Positions 25,698-34,885 of a DNA stretch of 64,000 nt are shown one piece after another (within the stretch, counting starts at the first letter, position 1; each line of letters starts with the position of its first letter). A model generated the notes under the pieces. The model saw only the letters and a program-made list of their open reading frames with translations. It did not search any database and was not told where the DNA came from. Location of the stretch: contig NZ_JADEYR010000005.1 of the NCBI RefSeq assembly GCF_015209585.1, forward strand, positions 62,001-126,000, written 5' to 3'. The translations under genes were made by a program, and so were the position numbers. The DNA is from Brachybacterium epidermidis. Lineage in GTDB: Bacteria > Actinomycetota > Actinomycetes > Actinomycetales > Dermabacteraceae.

Positions 25698-26561
25698 TCA
25701 CAGCACGACCTCGACACCGGCCAGGGCCTGCTGCACGGCGGCCACGTCCCCGCGGGAGGACATGTCCAGCACGCCCACGGCGGCGGGCACCACGGTGACG
25801 GGGTGACCCTCGGAGGCCAGCGTGCGCACCGCGTCGATGATCTCCAGCTCGCCGCGGGAGGAGGGCTGCACCCGGTCGCAGGCGTCGAAGACGGCGGGGG
25901 TGAACAGCCAGGCGTTCATGGACACCGGGGCATCCTGCCCGTAGGCGGTGAGGGTGGCCGCGTCGGGCTTCTCCACGATGTCGGTGAGGTGGCCGGCCTC
26001 GTCGGTGGCCACCAGCGCGAAGGCGGCGATGCGATCGGCGGGGATGTTGGACCGCTCCACCAAGGCGGCTCGGTCGAAGCCGACCAGGGCGTTGCCGGGG
26101 GCTGCGACCAGGGCGCGCAGCGACTCCAGCGGGTAGTAGTTGTCGGAGTTCAGCACCACCACGCGGTCGGCGCCGGCGAACTCGCGGGCGGCGGCCACGG
26201 CGTCGGCGGTGCCGCGCGGCTCCTCCTGCACGGCGGTGGTGACCTGCACGCGCCCTCCGCTGATGGCGGCCGCGTACTCCCGCAGCGCATCGTGCTCGGG
26301 GCCGATCACCAGGCACACCTCGGTGATGCCGGCATCGGCCAGCACGGAGATCACGTAGTCCAGGAAGGGACGCCCCACGTCGATCAGCGCCTTGACCCCG
26401 CTGGCGGCCATCTGCGCCTGCTTCTCATCGAGCTGGGCGCTGTCGTCGGCCCGGCGCATCCTGGTCCCGAGCCCACGCGCGAGGATGACCGCCTTGGTGG
26501 GCGGGATGCTCGCTGAGGGGTCCGTGGAGGCGGCGTCGGCGTTCAGGGTCGTCGTGTCCAC
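25698..26561 (-). CDS. Sugar-1-phosphate nucleotidyltransferase (NTP_transferase family)
   Basis: A 287-residue protein with the pyrophosphorylase signature AVILARGLGTRMRR near residue 24 (usual form GGxGTR), the Lys-containing GVKALIDVGRPFLDY, VVVLNSDNYY (metal-binding Asp) and VEKPD. It would make an NDP-sugar from a sugar-1-phosphate and an NTP. GTG 26561 was chosen; the ribosome-binding site is weak and a leaderless start is possible. It is 92 bp upstream of the galactokinase-like gene on the same strand. Confidence 0.82.
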   Translation of the reverse strand: MDTTTLNADAASTDPSASIPPTKAVILARGLGTRMRRADDSAQLDEKQAQMAASGVKALIDVGRPFLDYVISVLADAGITEVCLVIGPEHDALREYAAAISGGRVQVTTAVQEEPRGTADAVAAAREFAGADRVVVLNSDNYYPLESLRALVAAPGNALVGFDRAALVERSNIPADRIAAFALVATDEAGHLTDIVEKPDAATLTAYGQDAPVSMNAWLFTPAVFDACDRVQPSSRGELEIIDAVRTLASEGHPVTVVPAAVGVLDMSSRGDVAAVQQALAGVEVVL

Positions 26562-26754
26562 GCCGGAAGCATAGTTCGGAGGACCGCGACGGGCGGGAAG
26601 CCCCTGGCTGCAGGGCCCCGCCCCGGCGGCCCGCACCGCTGTCCGATCGGTCGCCTCGGCCCTCCGCCCCGCCCTGGTCGACGCATAGACTCGGTGCGCA
26701 GCGGGTCGGCGCTCTGCGTCGGGCCGCCCCCTTGAACCGCGGGAGGAACCAGCC

Positions 26755-28260
26755 ATGGGCCAAGAGATCGCCGCCAAGGAGTACACCCGCTCCCAGCGCA
26801 CCCGGTACCGCCGGGAGCTGCGCCGCAACCTGGACCTGTTCGAGACCTTCCTGGACACGGCGGAGTTCGTGGACGAGGGGACCGTGGGCGTGGAGCTGGA
26901 GATGAACCTGGCCTCCATCACCGACATGAGCCCGGCCCTGCTGGTGGACGAGATCCTGGAGGATCTCGACGACGAGCAGTACGTCCATGAGATCGGCCGC
27001 TTCAACCTCGAGGTGAACCTGCCGGTCACCCATCCCGTGGGCAGCGGCCTGCGGGAGCTGGAGCACAACCTCACCGCCCTGCTGGCCCGGGCGGATGCCA
27101 CCGCGCAGCAGCACGGCGCGCGGGTGATCCCCATCGGCCACCTGCCCACCATCACCGAGGACCTGTTCTCCGACTCGCAGTGGCGCTCTCCGGGTGCGCG
27201 CTACGAGGCGCTGGAGAACAGCGTGATGCAGGCCCGCGGCGAGGAGATCCAGCTGCGGATCGACGGCGAGGGCAAGGGCCTGGACGCCACCTTCGACTCG
27301 ATCGGCGCGGAGGCCGCCTGCACCTCGCTGCAGCTGCACCTGCAGGTGCCGCCGGAGCAGTTCGCCGCTGGGTGGAACGCCGCCCAGGCGATGGCCGGGC
27401 CCCAGCTGGCTCTGGCCGCGAACTCCCCGTACCTGATGGGCAGGCGCCTGTGGCACGAGACCCGGGTGCCCACGTTCACGCAGGCCCTGGACAGCCGTCC
27501 TCCGGAATACGCGGCGCAGGGAGTGCGACCGCGGGTGTGGTTCGGGGAGCGCTGGATCACCTCGATGTTCGACCTGTTCGAGGAAAACGTGCGGCTGTTC
27601 CCGGCACTGATCCCGGAGTCCCGCACGATGGCCGAGGAGCCGTTGCTGACCGCGGGCGCCTCCCCTCGCCTGCACGAGCTGATGCTGCACAACGGCACGG
27701 TGTGGCGCTGGAACCGGCCCATCTACGACCCGGGCACGGAGGTGCCGCACCTGCGGCTGGAGAACCGCCTGCTGCCCGCGGGACCGACGCCGATCGACAT
27801 GGCTGCCAACGCGGCGTTCTTCTACGGACTGATCCACACCCTGATGCACGAGCGGCGCCCGCTGTGGTCGCGGATGAGCTTCGAACAGGCCGACGAGTCG
27901 TTCCAGCAGTGCGCCCGGTGGGGCCTGGAGGCCCGCGTGAAGTGGCCGCGCATCGGCCGGGTGCGGGTGGCGGACCTTCTGCTGGAGCAGCTGATCCCCC
28001 AGGCGGTGGAGGGCCTGCAGGACCTGGGGGCCGACGCCGAGGTGGTGGAGCGCTACGGCGAGGTGCTGCGGGGCCGTGCCCGCACCGGCCGCAACGGTGC
28101 CCGCTGGCAGATCGACACGGTGACCTCCCTGGAGGTGCGCGGGGCTGATCGCGCAGAGGCACTGGCATCGATGACGCGGCTGTACCGCGAGGGCGTGGAC
28201 TCCGGCATGCCCGTGCACGAGTGGCCGGTGCCCGCCCGGCAGCGCGCCTCGCAGGACTGA
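26755..28260 (+). CDS. Glutamate-cysteine ligase family protein (GCS2-like)
   Basis: A 501-residue enzyme of the carboxylate-amine ligase superfamily: GTVGVELEMNLAS near residue 42, EIGRFNLEVNLPV (metal and substrate residues), ACTSLQLHLQV and NSPYLMGRRLWHETR. Members ligate glutamate and cysteine, for example in ergothioneine or thiol metabolism; the partner substrate in this subfamily is not established, and actinobacteria use mycothiol instead of glutathione. ATG 26755 follows GGGAGGAACCAGCC. Single gene, upstream neighbour divergent, downstream neighbour convergent. Confidence 0.75.
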   Translation: MGQEIAAKEYTRSQRTRYRRELRRNLDLFETFLDTAEFVDEGTVGVELEMNLASITDMSPALLVDEILEDLDDEQYVHEIGRFNLEVNLPVTHPVGSGLRELEHNLTALLARADATAQQHGARVIPIGHLPTITEDLFSDSQWRSPGARYEALENSVMQARGEEIQLRIDGEGKGLDATFDSIGAEAACTSLQLHLQVPPEQFAAGWNAAQAMAGPQLALAANSPYLMGRRLWHETRVPTFTQALDSRPPEYAAQGVRPRVWFGERWITSMFDLFEENVRLFPALIPESRTMAEEPLLTAGASPRLHELMLHNGTVWRWNRPIYDPGTEVPHLRLENRLLPAGPTPIDMAANAAFFYGLIHTLMHERRPLWSRMSFEQADESFQQCARWGLEARVKWPRIGRVRVADLLLEQLIPQAVEGLQDLGADAEVVERYGEVLRGRARTGRNGARWQIDTVTSLEVRGADRAEALASMTRLYREGVDSGMPVHEWPVPARQRASQD

Positions 28261-28278
28261 GCGCGCCGGAGACCAGTT

Positions 28279-28297
28279 TGTGAGACGGAGTCTCACA
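28279..28297. promoter_or_regulatory. Palindromic operator TGTGAGAC-GGA-GTCTCACA
   Basis: Perfect 8-bp arms with a 3-nt centre. It covers the expected -35 region of a plus-strand promoter whose -10 candidates are TAGGGT at 28307 or 28315. The size and symmetry suit a TetR-type repressor. No intact regulator gene follows. Confidence 0.55.
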
Positions 28298-28326
28298 TGA
28301 TGAGCCTAGGGTCGTAGGGTTCGCGC

Positions 28327-28410
28327 GTGAACGATCCCCGCACCCCCTCCTCGGCTGCCCGCCACGGCGGGCCCGCTGGTCAGCGCAGTTCGGTGTCCAG
28401 CAGGCCCTGA
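28327..28410 (+). pseudogene. Short leaderless ORF, possible remnant of a regulator gene
   Basis: GTG at 28327 lies 6 nt after TAGGGT, the spacing of leaderless actinobacterial genes. It encodes only 27 residues (VNDPRTPSSAARHGGPAGQR...) before TGA and has no known domain. Placed behind an operator-like palindrome and next to a truncated BCCT transporter, it may be the surviving 5' end of a TetR-type regulator, but this is inference. Confidence 0.3.
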
Positions 28411-28418
28411 GCGGGCCC

Positions 28419-29996
28419 TCAGCGTCCGGCGGGGCGGGGGGGGCGAGGCTTGGAGCTGCCGGTGCGGGCCGGGAGCGTGCCGGCCTGCGGCTTCTTGGGA
28501 TCGCCGTGCTCGAGGTACGGGTCCCGCATCGTCGGGGTGTCCCCAGCGGCCTCGGGCTCGACCACCACGGCGGTGGTGTCGTGCTCGTCCTCGTCCTGGC
28601 GGCGCTCGTACTCCTCGGGCGGCAGCACCTTCTTCCACTCGCGGGTGCGCATCTGCGGCAGCTCACCGGCGTCCTCCTGCAGCGCCCGATACAGGGCGTA
28701 CATCTGGAAGAAGCCCATGACGAAGAAGGGCAGGCCCACCAGGATGATGGTGGACTCCAGCGCTTCCAGCCCACCGGTGCCGGAGAACACCAGCAGGGTG
28801 GCGGTGACCAGGCCGATGGCCAGGGCCCAGAAGATGCGCTGGCCCAGCGGGTTGAAGTCCTCGTGGCCGTTGGCCATGGTGTCGGTGACCAGCGCGGCGG
28901 AGTCCACCGAGGTCACGAAGAAGATGGCCACCAGGATGATCGCGATCACGGAGAGCGCCCCGGCGGCCGGGTAGTGCTCCAGGAACGCGAACAGTGCCCC
29001 GGGCACGTCACCGTCCTCGACCACCCTCTCGACCAGGCCGCCCTCGCCGTTCAGCTCGATGTCGATGCTGGCCAGGCCGAACACACCGAACCAGATCACG
29101 GAGAAGCCGGCCGGGACGGCGAGCACGCCGGAGACGAACTGGCGGATGGTGCGGCCCTTGGAGATGCGGGCGATGAAGATGCCCACGAAGGGTGACCAGG
29201 TGATGGTCCAGGCCCAGTAGAAGACGGTCCAGGTGTTCTGCCAGCCGGTGTCGGCGAAGGTGTCGTTCCACAGGGCGAGCTCGGGCAGGTTCATCAGGTA
29301 GCTGCCGAATGACTGGATGGTGCCCTTGAGGATGAACAGCGTGGAGCCTCCGGCGACCAGCACGAAGATCATCAGCGCCACGGCGGTGGCGATGTTGAAG
29401 TTGGAGAGCACCTTGATGCCCTTCTCCAGGCCCAGGCTCACGGAGATCAGGGCGATGCCGACCACCACGCCGATGATGATCAGCTGCCAGCCGGCGCTCT
29501 CGGGCACGCCCCACAGCTGGTTCAGGCCGCCGTTGATCTGCAGGGTGCCCAGGCCGATCGAGACAGCGACGCCGAACACGGTGCCCACGATCGCGACTAC
29601 GTCGATGAACTGGCCGATCGGGCCGTGGATGCGGTTGCCGAGGATGGGCTGGAAGATCGAGCTCACCCGCGGCGGCAGGTTGCGCTTGTGGATGAAGTAG
29701 GCGAAGCACAGGGCGGGCAGGGCGAAGATCGTCCAGGTGTGCAGGGTGAAGTGGTAGTACGTGAAGTTCATGGCCTCGCGCGCCGCCTCCCAGGTGCCGG
29801 GCTCGATGCCCAGCGCCTCGCCGCGCGGCGGGTCGCCGAAGTGGCTCACCGGCTCGGCGACGCCCCAGAACATGAGGATCGAGCCGATGCCCGCGGCGAA
29901 CAGCATCGCGAACCAGGCCGGGCCGGAGTGCTCCGGCGGTGCGTCGTCCGGCCCCAGCTTCACCCGACCGAAGCGCCCCAGGGCGATGAAGATCAC
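28419..29996 (-). pseudogene. BCCT family (betaine/choline/carnitine) transporter lacking its N terminus
   Basis: 525 residues from a GTG at 29996. It has the BCCT core: GPAWFAMLFAAGIGSILMFWGVAEPVSHF, FTYYHFTLHTWTIFAL, the signature WTVFYWAWTITWSPFVGIFIARISKGR and SVDSAALV. Family members begin with two more transmembrane helices (about 80-90 residues); here the frame opens at IFIALGRFGRVKLGPDD, and immediately upstream an in-frame TGA and non-hydrophobic sequence replace them. The GTG has no ribosome-binding site. The long Pro/Lys-rich cytoplasmic tail is intact. Loss of the first helices probably inactivates import of compatible solutes, though a shortened product cannot be excluded. Confidence 0.7.
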
Positions 29997-30297
29997 GCCT
30001 CAGGCACCCGAACAGGCCGGCCGCGATCCAGGCCCCGATCCCGGCCCCTCGAACGACGTCCTGGTGATGCGGGCGATCGCGGGCTCGGTTGCCTATGACC
30101 GCCTGGTGCAGCTGCTGCGGGCGCTCGGGCACACCTCGCTGAGCGTCATGGAGGACCGCCCGCCGCGGGAGTGAGGCCACGGGCCGCTGGGGTGAGGGGG
30201 CCACGGACTGCAGGAGAAACGCCCCCATCGTCCCTCCCAGACAACGGACAGCAACGCCTCAGAGGTTTTCCTGGATCGAGGCGTCTACTGTTCCCCA

Positions 30298-30407
30298 TCG
30301 CGTCACCGGAGCGCACCGCTGACTGAGGAGGAGGCGGGCAGCGCCTATCCGTGACGCGGGGGAAAGGGATGGCCCCGGCTCGTGGGGACGAGCCGGGGCA
30401 CCTTTTT
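30298..30407 (+). ncRNA. Candidate structured small RNA with terminator
   Basis: A -10-like TACTGT (30286-30291) would start transcription at about 30298. The transcript opens with CGCGTCAC, which pairs with GTGACGCG at 30351-30358; CCCC just before can pair with GGGG just after. Inside are hairpins AGCG-CAC-CGCT and GGCG-GGCAG-CGCC with an exposed purine-rich GAGGAGGAGG between them, complementary to the 16S anti-Shine-Dalgarno type sequence. A strong terminator follows. No ORF fits. It lacks the SRP RNA and 6S signatures I know. No SAM or c-di-AMP riboswitch pattern was recognised, and no plus-strand gene follows. Confidence 0.5.
30372..30407 (+). terminator. Rho-independent terminator
   Basis: Twelve-pair stem GCCCCGGCTCGT / ACGAGCCGGGGC with a GGGG loop, followed by CACC and five Ts (30403-30407). 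The T-run is only on the plus strand, so it ends the small RNA candidate rather than the opposing gene at 30427. Confidence 0.85.
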
Positions 30408-30426
30408 GCCCTGATCCAGCAGCCCG

Positions 30427-31284
30427 TCAGCGCCGCAGGTCGATGCCGAACACCCGCCGGATCTGCGTGACCGCGTGGCGCGTGTACCGGCGGTCCGAGG
30501 GCGTGGAGGCCAGGGGGACGAACAGGCCCGGATGGTCCGGGTGGGAGACCCTGTAGTGGGTGGAGCCGGGGGCGATCACGAAGCCGGCCTCCCGCATCCG
30601 CGCCATCAGCTCCCGGTGCGAGGTGGGGTGTCGGGTGCCGCGGCCCCCGCGAGCACTGGGGCCGGCGGCGTCCTCGGCGATGTCCGCTGCGGGCTCGTAC
30701 TCCGGCGGCCGCACCGCAAGGGCGTAGCGCAGGGGGAACACGCCGATCACGGTGTTGTCGGCCCGGCGCACCTGCACCACCGCGTCGCCCCGCCGGAAGT
30801 GGTCGCTGGTGCCGGCGTCGGCGGTCCAGGCCTCCTCCGGGTCGGCGACGGCCAGCACGATCTGCTCGACGTCCAGATCTGTCGGTCCGACCGTGCGGAT
30901 CAGCTCCTCCCGGATGCGCAGCGGCCTGCGCAGGGGACGCTCGTCGGCGGCGTCCAGGGTGTGCACGGCCTCCGGCGGCGGGCCCGGCAGGGGCCGGGGC
31001 AGCTCGATGGTGCGGGGGCGCGTGCGGGATGCCGGCAGTGGGGCCGGCGGGGATCCGGGCGCGGCGTCCGGCTCGGCCGGCGGGGATCCGGGCGCGGCGT
31101 CAAGCTCGGCCGGCGGGCGCCGGCCGGGCACCGCGGTGTAGTCCACCGGCCGCACACGGGAGGCCGGTGCGGAGCGCCCGGCGAGCGCACGGGGCGTGGC
31201 CCCGGGCGCACCGGATGCTGGACCCGATGCGCGGGCGCCAGGTCCGGGCGGGCGGGGGCCAGGGCCCTCATGACGTGGCGGCAT
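30427..31284 (-). CDS. Protein with C-terminal HicA/YcfA-like domain
   Basis: A 285-residue protein. The last ~65 residues (SHRELMARMREAGFVIAPGS, THYRVSHPDHPGLFVPLAST, then HAVTQIRRVFGIDL) follow the HicA mRNA-interferase pattern: a helix, a Gly followed by a Ser/Thr-His, and a closing helix ending GIDL. The middle (about 110-190) is a conserved-looking unknown domain, and the N terminus is a Pro/Ala/Gly-rich leader with an in-frame 33-bp duplication (AELDAAPGSPP/AEPDAAPGSPP). ATG 31284 has GAGGTG 8 nt upstream; longer frames lack one. No HicB partner is adjacent, so it is not a standard toxin-antitoxin pair. Confidence 0.5.
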   Translation of the reverse strand: MPPRHEGPGPRPPGPGARASGPASGAPGATPRALAGRSAPASRVRPVDYTAVPGRRPPAELDAAPGSPPAEPDAAPGSPPAPLPASRTRPRTIELPRPLPGPPPEAVHTLDAADERPLRRPLRIREELIRTVGPTDLDVEQIVLAVADPEEAWTADAGTSDHFRRGDAVVQVRRADNTVIGVFPLRYALAVRPPEYEPAADIAEDAAGPSARGGRGTRHPTSHRELMARMREAGFVIAPGSTHYRVSHPDHPGLFVPLASTPSDRRYTRHAVTQIRRVFGIDLRR

Positions 31285-31436
31285 GGGCGTGCACCTCGAT
31301 TCCCTGGAGTCGGATCCGGCGGGCCTTCCAGTAGCGTAGGCGGTGCGAGTCGATCGCTCGCCCGAGCCGCTCACTCGCCACCGCTGGCCTTCCTCGCGGT
31401 CGCGCGAGGCAGTCCCCGTCCGAGAGGTCCCCGTCC

Positions 31437-31982
31437 ATGGCACTCCTGCGCCGCCCCCTAAGCACCCGACCCGTCCGCCTCGCGGGCGCCCTGCTGGCGG
31501 TGTCCCTGCTGGCTGCCGGCTGCACCGGCGAGGATCCCGATCCGACGTCGACCGACGGCACAGTGGCCTCCGACGACGGCGGCGCGGACGCCCCCGATCA
31601 GGGCGGTGCCGGGGATGCCACGGAGCCATCGGACGGCGGGGGCCGCACGGCGGCAGCCGTACCGGTCGAGCCGATCGAGGTGACCCCGGCCCCGGAGGGC
31701 TTCGAGCCCCCCGCGCCGTGCACTCACGAGGGTGCACACCTGGTGAGCGCCGATGCACCGGCCACCCCGGAGCTTCCCGAGCGCGGCGGGGACGTCCCCG
31801 TCATCGAACTGACGGGTATCGAGGGCGACAAGGCGCAGCTGACGGTCACGATCGGTGAGGGTGAGCCGCGCCCCGTCGAGGACGCCGCGATCGGGGAGAC
31901 CATCGGCCTGGACCTGTGGACCATCTCCATCACCAGCGTGTGCAGCGATCAGGATCAGGTCGAGTTCGACCTGATCGACTGA
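31437..31982 (+). CDS. Hypothetical lipoprotein
   Basis: A 181-residue protein with a signal peptide (RLAGALLAVSLLAAGC) ending in a lipobox LAAGC, Cys27, so it should be lipid-anchored outside the membrane. An Asp/Gly/Thr-rich linker leads to a small C-terminal domain (about 95-181) with two further Cys (CTHEGAHLV and TSVCSDQD) that could form a disulfide. No family recognised. ATG 31437 has GAGAGGTCC upstream. Confidence 0.7.
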   Translation: MALLRRPLSTRPVRLAGALLAVSLLAAGCTGEDPDPTSTDGTVASDDGGADAPDQGGAGDATEPSDGGGRTAAAVPVEPIEVTPAPEGFEPPAPCTHEGAHLVSADAPATPELPERGGDVPVIELTGIEGDKAQLTVTIGEGEPRPVEDAAIGETIGLDLWTISITSVCSDQDQVEFDLID

Positions 31983-32074
31983 CCCGCTGCGCCGAGCATC
32001 CGTGTGGCTGCGGACGGCCGCCCCGTGAACCCACCCCCCGCGCGGCCCGTCGCCCCTGCCGCCTCGGGCCCGGC

Positions 32075-34792
32075 ATGACCCCTGTGCACCGCTTCGACCT
32101 CGACGCCATCGGCGCCGGGCCGCCGGTCTCCGCCAGCCGCCGCGACATCGTGGAGGCTGCGCGCGGCGGGGCGCTGGTGGTGACCGCCCCACCCGGCACC
32201 GGCAAGACCACGTTGGTGCCGGCACTGGTCGCAGAGGTGATCGCCGCTGCCGATGAGACCGGGACTCCGGGCCTCACCCTGGTCACGCAGCCGCGCCGGA
32301 TCGCAGTGCGCGCGGCCGCTCGTCGGATCGCCTCCTTGGACGGCTCGGCCGTGGGCGGCCCGGTCGGCTTCACCGTGCGCGGCGAGCGTCAGGTCTCGGC
32401 CGACACCCGGATCGAGATGCTCACCCCCGGGGTGCTGCTGCGCCGCCTGCTGGCCGACCCGGAGCTGCCCGGGGTGGCGGCGGTGGTGCTGGACGAGGTG
32501 CACGAGCGGTCCCTGGAGACGGACCTGCTGCTGGGCATGCTGGCCGAGGTGCGCCAGCTGCGGGAGGACCTGCTGGTGGGGGCGATGTCGGCCACCGTGG
32601 ACGCCCAGGCGGTCGCGGCCCTGCTGGGCGGCGCCCCGGTGGTGGAGGTGCCCGGCGTGCTGCACCCGCTGGACGTGGCCTACGCGCCGTCGCCGTCGCC
32701 CCGCCTGGACGTACGCGGGGTGACGCGGGAGTTCCTGGACCACGTGGCCCGCACCGCCGCCGCGCAGCAGCGTGTTTCGGGCACCGACGCCCTGGTGTTC
32801 CTGCCCGGCGCCCGGGAGGTGGACGAGGTGGTGGCCCGCCTGGGCGCGCTGGTGGACGGGGTGGAGGTGCTGCCGCTGCACGGGCGTCTGCCCGCCCGGG
32901 TGCAGGACCGCGCCACCTCCGGTCGTGACCCGGGGGATCCTCCGCGGATCGTGGTCTCCACCGCGGTGGCGGAGAGCGCCCTGACCGTACCGGGCGTGCA
33001 CCTGGTGATCGATGCGGGCCTCTCCCGCGAGGTGCGCCGGGACCGCGAACGGGACATGGCGGGCCTGGTGACGGTGAGCGCCTCGCAGGCGTCGGTGCAG
33101 CAGCGCGCCGGCCGCGCCGCGCGACTGGGGCCGGGCCGCGCGGTCCGGGCCTATGCGGAGGCCGATCTGGGGCGGATGCCAGCGCACTCCCCTGCCGAGA
33201 TCACCGCCGCCGACCTCACCGATGCGGCCCTGTGGCTGGCCTGCTGGGGAACCCCGCGCGGGGAGGGTCTGCCGCTGCTGACCCCACCCCCGGAGCGGGA
33301 GATCGCGCAGGCCGAGCAGACCCTGTTCTCCCTCGGGCTGGTGGATGCTGACGGCCACCCCACGGCCTCCGGGACCCGGGTGGCCGGCATGCCCGTGGGG
33401 GTGCGGGAGGCCCGGGCGCTGCTGGACGGGGCCCGGACGCTTCGGGGCCAGGCACAGCCCCGGTCGGGCACCGCGCGTGTGCTGCCCGGGTCCGACGGGC
33501 CCCGGTTCGTCGCCGAGGTGGTCGCAGCGGTCTCGGACGATCATCGGCCCGTGGGCGCCGACCTGCCGCGCCTGCTGCGCGAGCTGCGGTCGGGCCGCGG
33601 CGATGGTGCGGGGCGCTGGCGCCGCGAGGCGGACCGTCTGTCCCGGATCGCACGCGGGGACACCGGAGGCGGCGGGGACGGGCGCGAGGCGGCACCGCTG
33701 CTCGCCGCTGCCGACGAGGCCGGGCTGATCGGTGCGGTGCTGGCCCTGGGCAGGCCTGAGCGGATCGCCCGCCGCGTGGGAGCGGGAGCGCAGCACACGG
33801 GAACGGGAGCGCAACACACGGGAACGGGTCCCAAGCGATCAGCCAACGGCGCCGGGGGCACCTCACGGTCGTACCTGCTGGCCTCGGGGACCCGGGCCGC
33901 TCTGCCGGAGGGCAGCGGTCTGCTGGGGCACGAGTGGATCGCGGTGTGGGAGGTGCAGCGGGCACAGGGCAGGGCGGCTGACGGCACCGGCGCGGTGATC
34001 CGCACCGCTGCTCCCCTCGACGAGGAGGACGCCCTGAAGATCGGCGAGCCCCTGCTGGTCAAGCAGCGCACCGCCCGCCTCGAGGACGGCGCCGTGCGGG
34101 TGCGACAGGAGCGTCGTCTGGGAGCGATCACCCTGATGAGCACCCCGGTGTCGGCCACGCCTGAGGACGCTGCTCCCGCATTGCTGGACCATGTGCGCCG
34201 ACAGGGCCTGGACGTGCTGCCGTGGACACCTGCGGCAACGGCCCTGCGGGCTCGGCTGGGCCTGCTGCACCGGGAACTGGGCGCGCCCTGGCCCGCCATG
34301 GATGCGGCATCGCTGCTGGAGGGTGTGGAGCAGTGGCTGGCCCCTCATCTGCCTGCCGCCCGCGGCGCCCTGGACCGCATCGACCTGGTGGCGGCGCTGC
34401 GCGGCCTGCTGCCGTGGCCGGAGGCCTCGCGCCTGGAGGAGCTGGCGCCGGAGAGGCTGGCGGTGCCCTCGGGCTCCACCGCACTGATCGACTACCCCGA
34501 TCCGGACGACGAGGCGGGCAGGCCCGTGGTGGCGGTCAAGCTGCAGGAGCTGTTCGGTCTGGGGGACACCCCGCGTCTGGCGGGCGATCGGGTGCCGGTG
34601 CTGTTCCACCTGCTGTCCCCGGCCCGCAGACCGCTCGCGGTCACCGATGACCTGCGGTCCTTCTGGGACGGGCCGTACCGCGAGGTGCGCAAGGAGATGC
34701 GCGGCCGCTACCCGAAGCACCCGTGGCCGGAGGACCCGTGGACCGCGCAGGCCACGGCCCGCACCACGCGCGCCGCACGAGAGCGGTCCTGA
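32075..34792 (+). CDS. hrpB: ATP-dependent helicase HrpB
   Basis: A 905-residue DEAH-type helicase. Walker A is APPGTGKTT (about 38-46), motif Ia TQPRRIAVRAAARRIA, motif II VVLDEVHER (about 138-146), motif III GAMSATVD, motif V STAVAESALTVPGV and motif VI SVQQRAGRAARLGPGRA. HrpB-specific C-terminal parts follow (RRLGAITLMS; LPWPEASRLEEL; LFHLLSPARRPLAVTDDL). A variable linker contains a 21-bp in-frame duplication (GAQHTGT twice, nt about 33786-33827). The biological role of HrpB is poorly defined. ATG 32075 lacks a good ribosome-binding site; upstream in-frame codons are no better. Confidence 0.9.
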   Translation: MTPVHRFDLDAIGAGPPVSASRRDIVEAARGGALVVTAPPGTGKTTLVPALVAEVIAAADETGTPGLTLVTQPRRIAVRAAARRIASLDGSAVGGPVGFTVRGERQVSADTRIEMLTPGVLLRRLLADPELPGVAAVVLDEVHERSLETDLLLGMLAEVRQLREDLLVGAMSATVDAQAVAALLGGAPVVEVPGVLHPLDVAYAPSPSPRLDVRGVTREFLDHVARTAAAQQRVSGTDALVFLPGAREVDEVVARLGALVDGVEVLPLHGRLPARVQDRATSGRDPGDPPRIVVSTAVAESALTVPGVHLVIDAGLSREVRRDRERDMAGLVTVSASQASVQQRAGRAARLGPGRAVRAYAEADLGRMPAHSPAEITAADLTDAALWLACWGTPRGEGLPLLTPPPEREIAQAEQTLFSLGLVDADGHPTASGTRVAGMPVGVREARALLDGARTLRGQAQPRSGTARVLPGSDGPRFVAEVVAAVSDDHRPVGADLPRLLRELRSGRGDGAGRWRREADRLSRIARGDTGGGGDGREAAPLLAAADEAGLIGAVLALGRPERIARRVGAGAQHTGTGAQHTGTGPKRSANGAGGTSRSYLLASGTRAALPEGSGLLGHEWIAVWEVQRAQGRAADGTGAVIRTAAPLDEEDALKIGEPLLVKQRTARLEDGAVRVRQERRLGAITLMSTPVSATPEDAAPALLDHVRRQGLDVLPWTPAATALRARLGLLHRELGAPWPAMDAASLLEGVEQWLAPHLPAARGALDRIDLVAALRGLLPWPEASRLEELAPERLAVPSGSTALIDYPDPDDEAGRPVVAVKLQELFGLGDTPRLAGDRVPVLFHLLSPARRPLAVTDDLRSFWDGPYREVRKEMRGRYPKHPWPEDPWTAQATARTTRAARERS

Positions 34793-34885
34793 TCGGCCTG
34801 ACGACGCTGCGCCGACCTTCACGCCGCCACCAGGTCAGCCCGTCACCCCGCCACCACGCCACGACGTCGGACCGCCACCACGTCA

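Larger units (their letters stand above)
29997..30426. other. 430-bp stretch: foreign-looking fragment and small RNA candidate
   Basis: On the plus strand a frame ending at 30174 reads VMRAIAGSVAYDRLVQLLRALGHTSLSVMEDRPPRE before TGA; it looks like the C-terminal tail of a protein but has no start signal, and may be debris joined to the truncated transporter at about 30000. The rest (from about 30286) holds the promoter, structure and terminator of a candidate small RNA. Confidence 0.55.

Noticed and set aside
28279-28297. CRP site or terminator
   Set aside because: Half-sites are 9 nt apart, not 6 as in CRP sites, and no T-run follows on either strand.
30298-30407. SRP 4.5S RNA, 6S RNA or a riboswitch
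   Set aside because: It lacks the GGAAGCAGC-type SRP loop and the long bubble of 6S RNA, and has no downstream plus-strand gene for a riboswitch to control.
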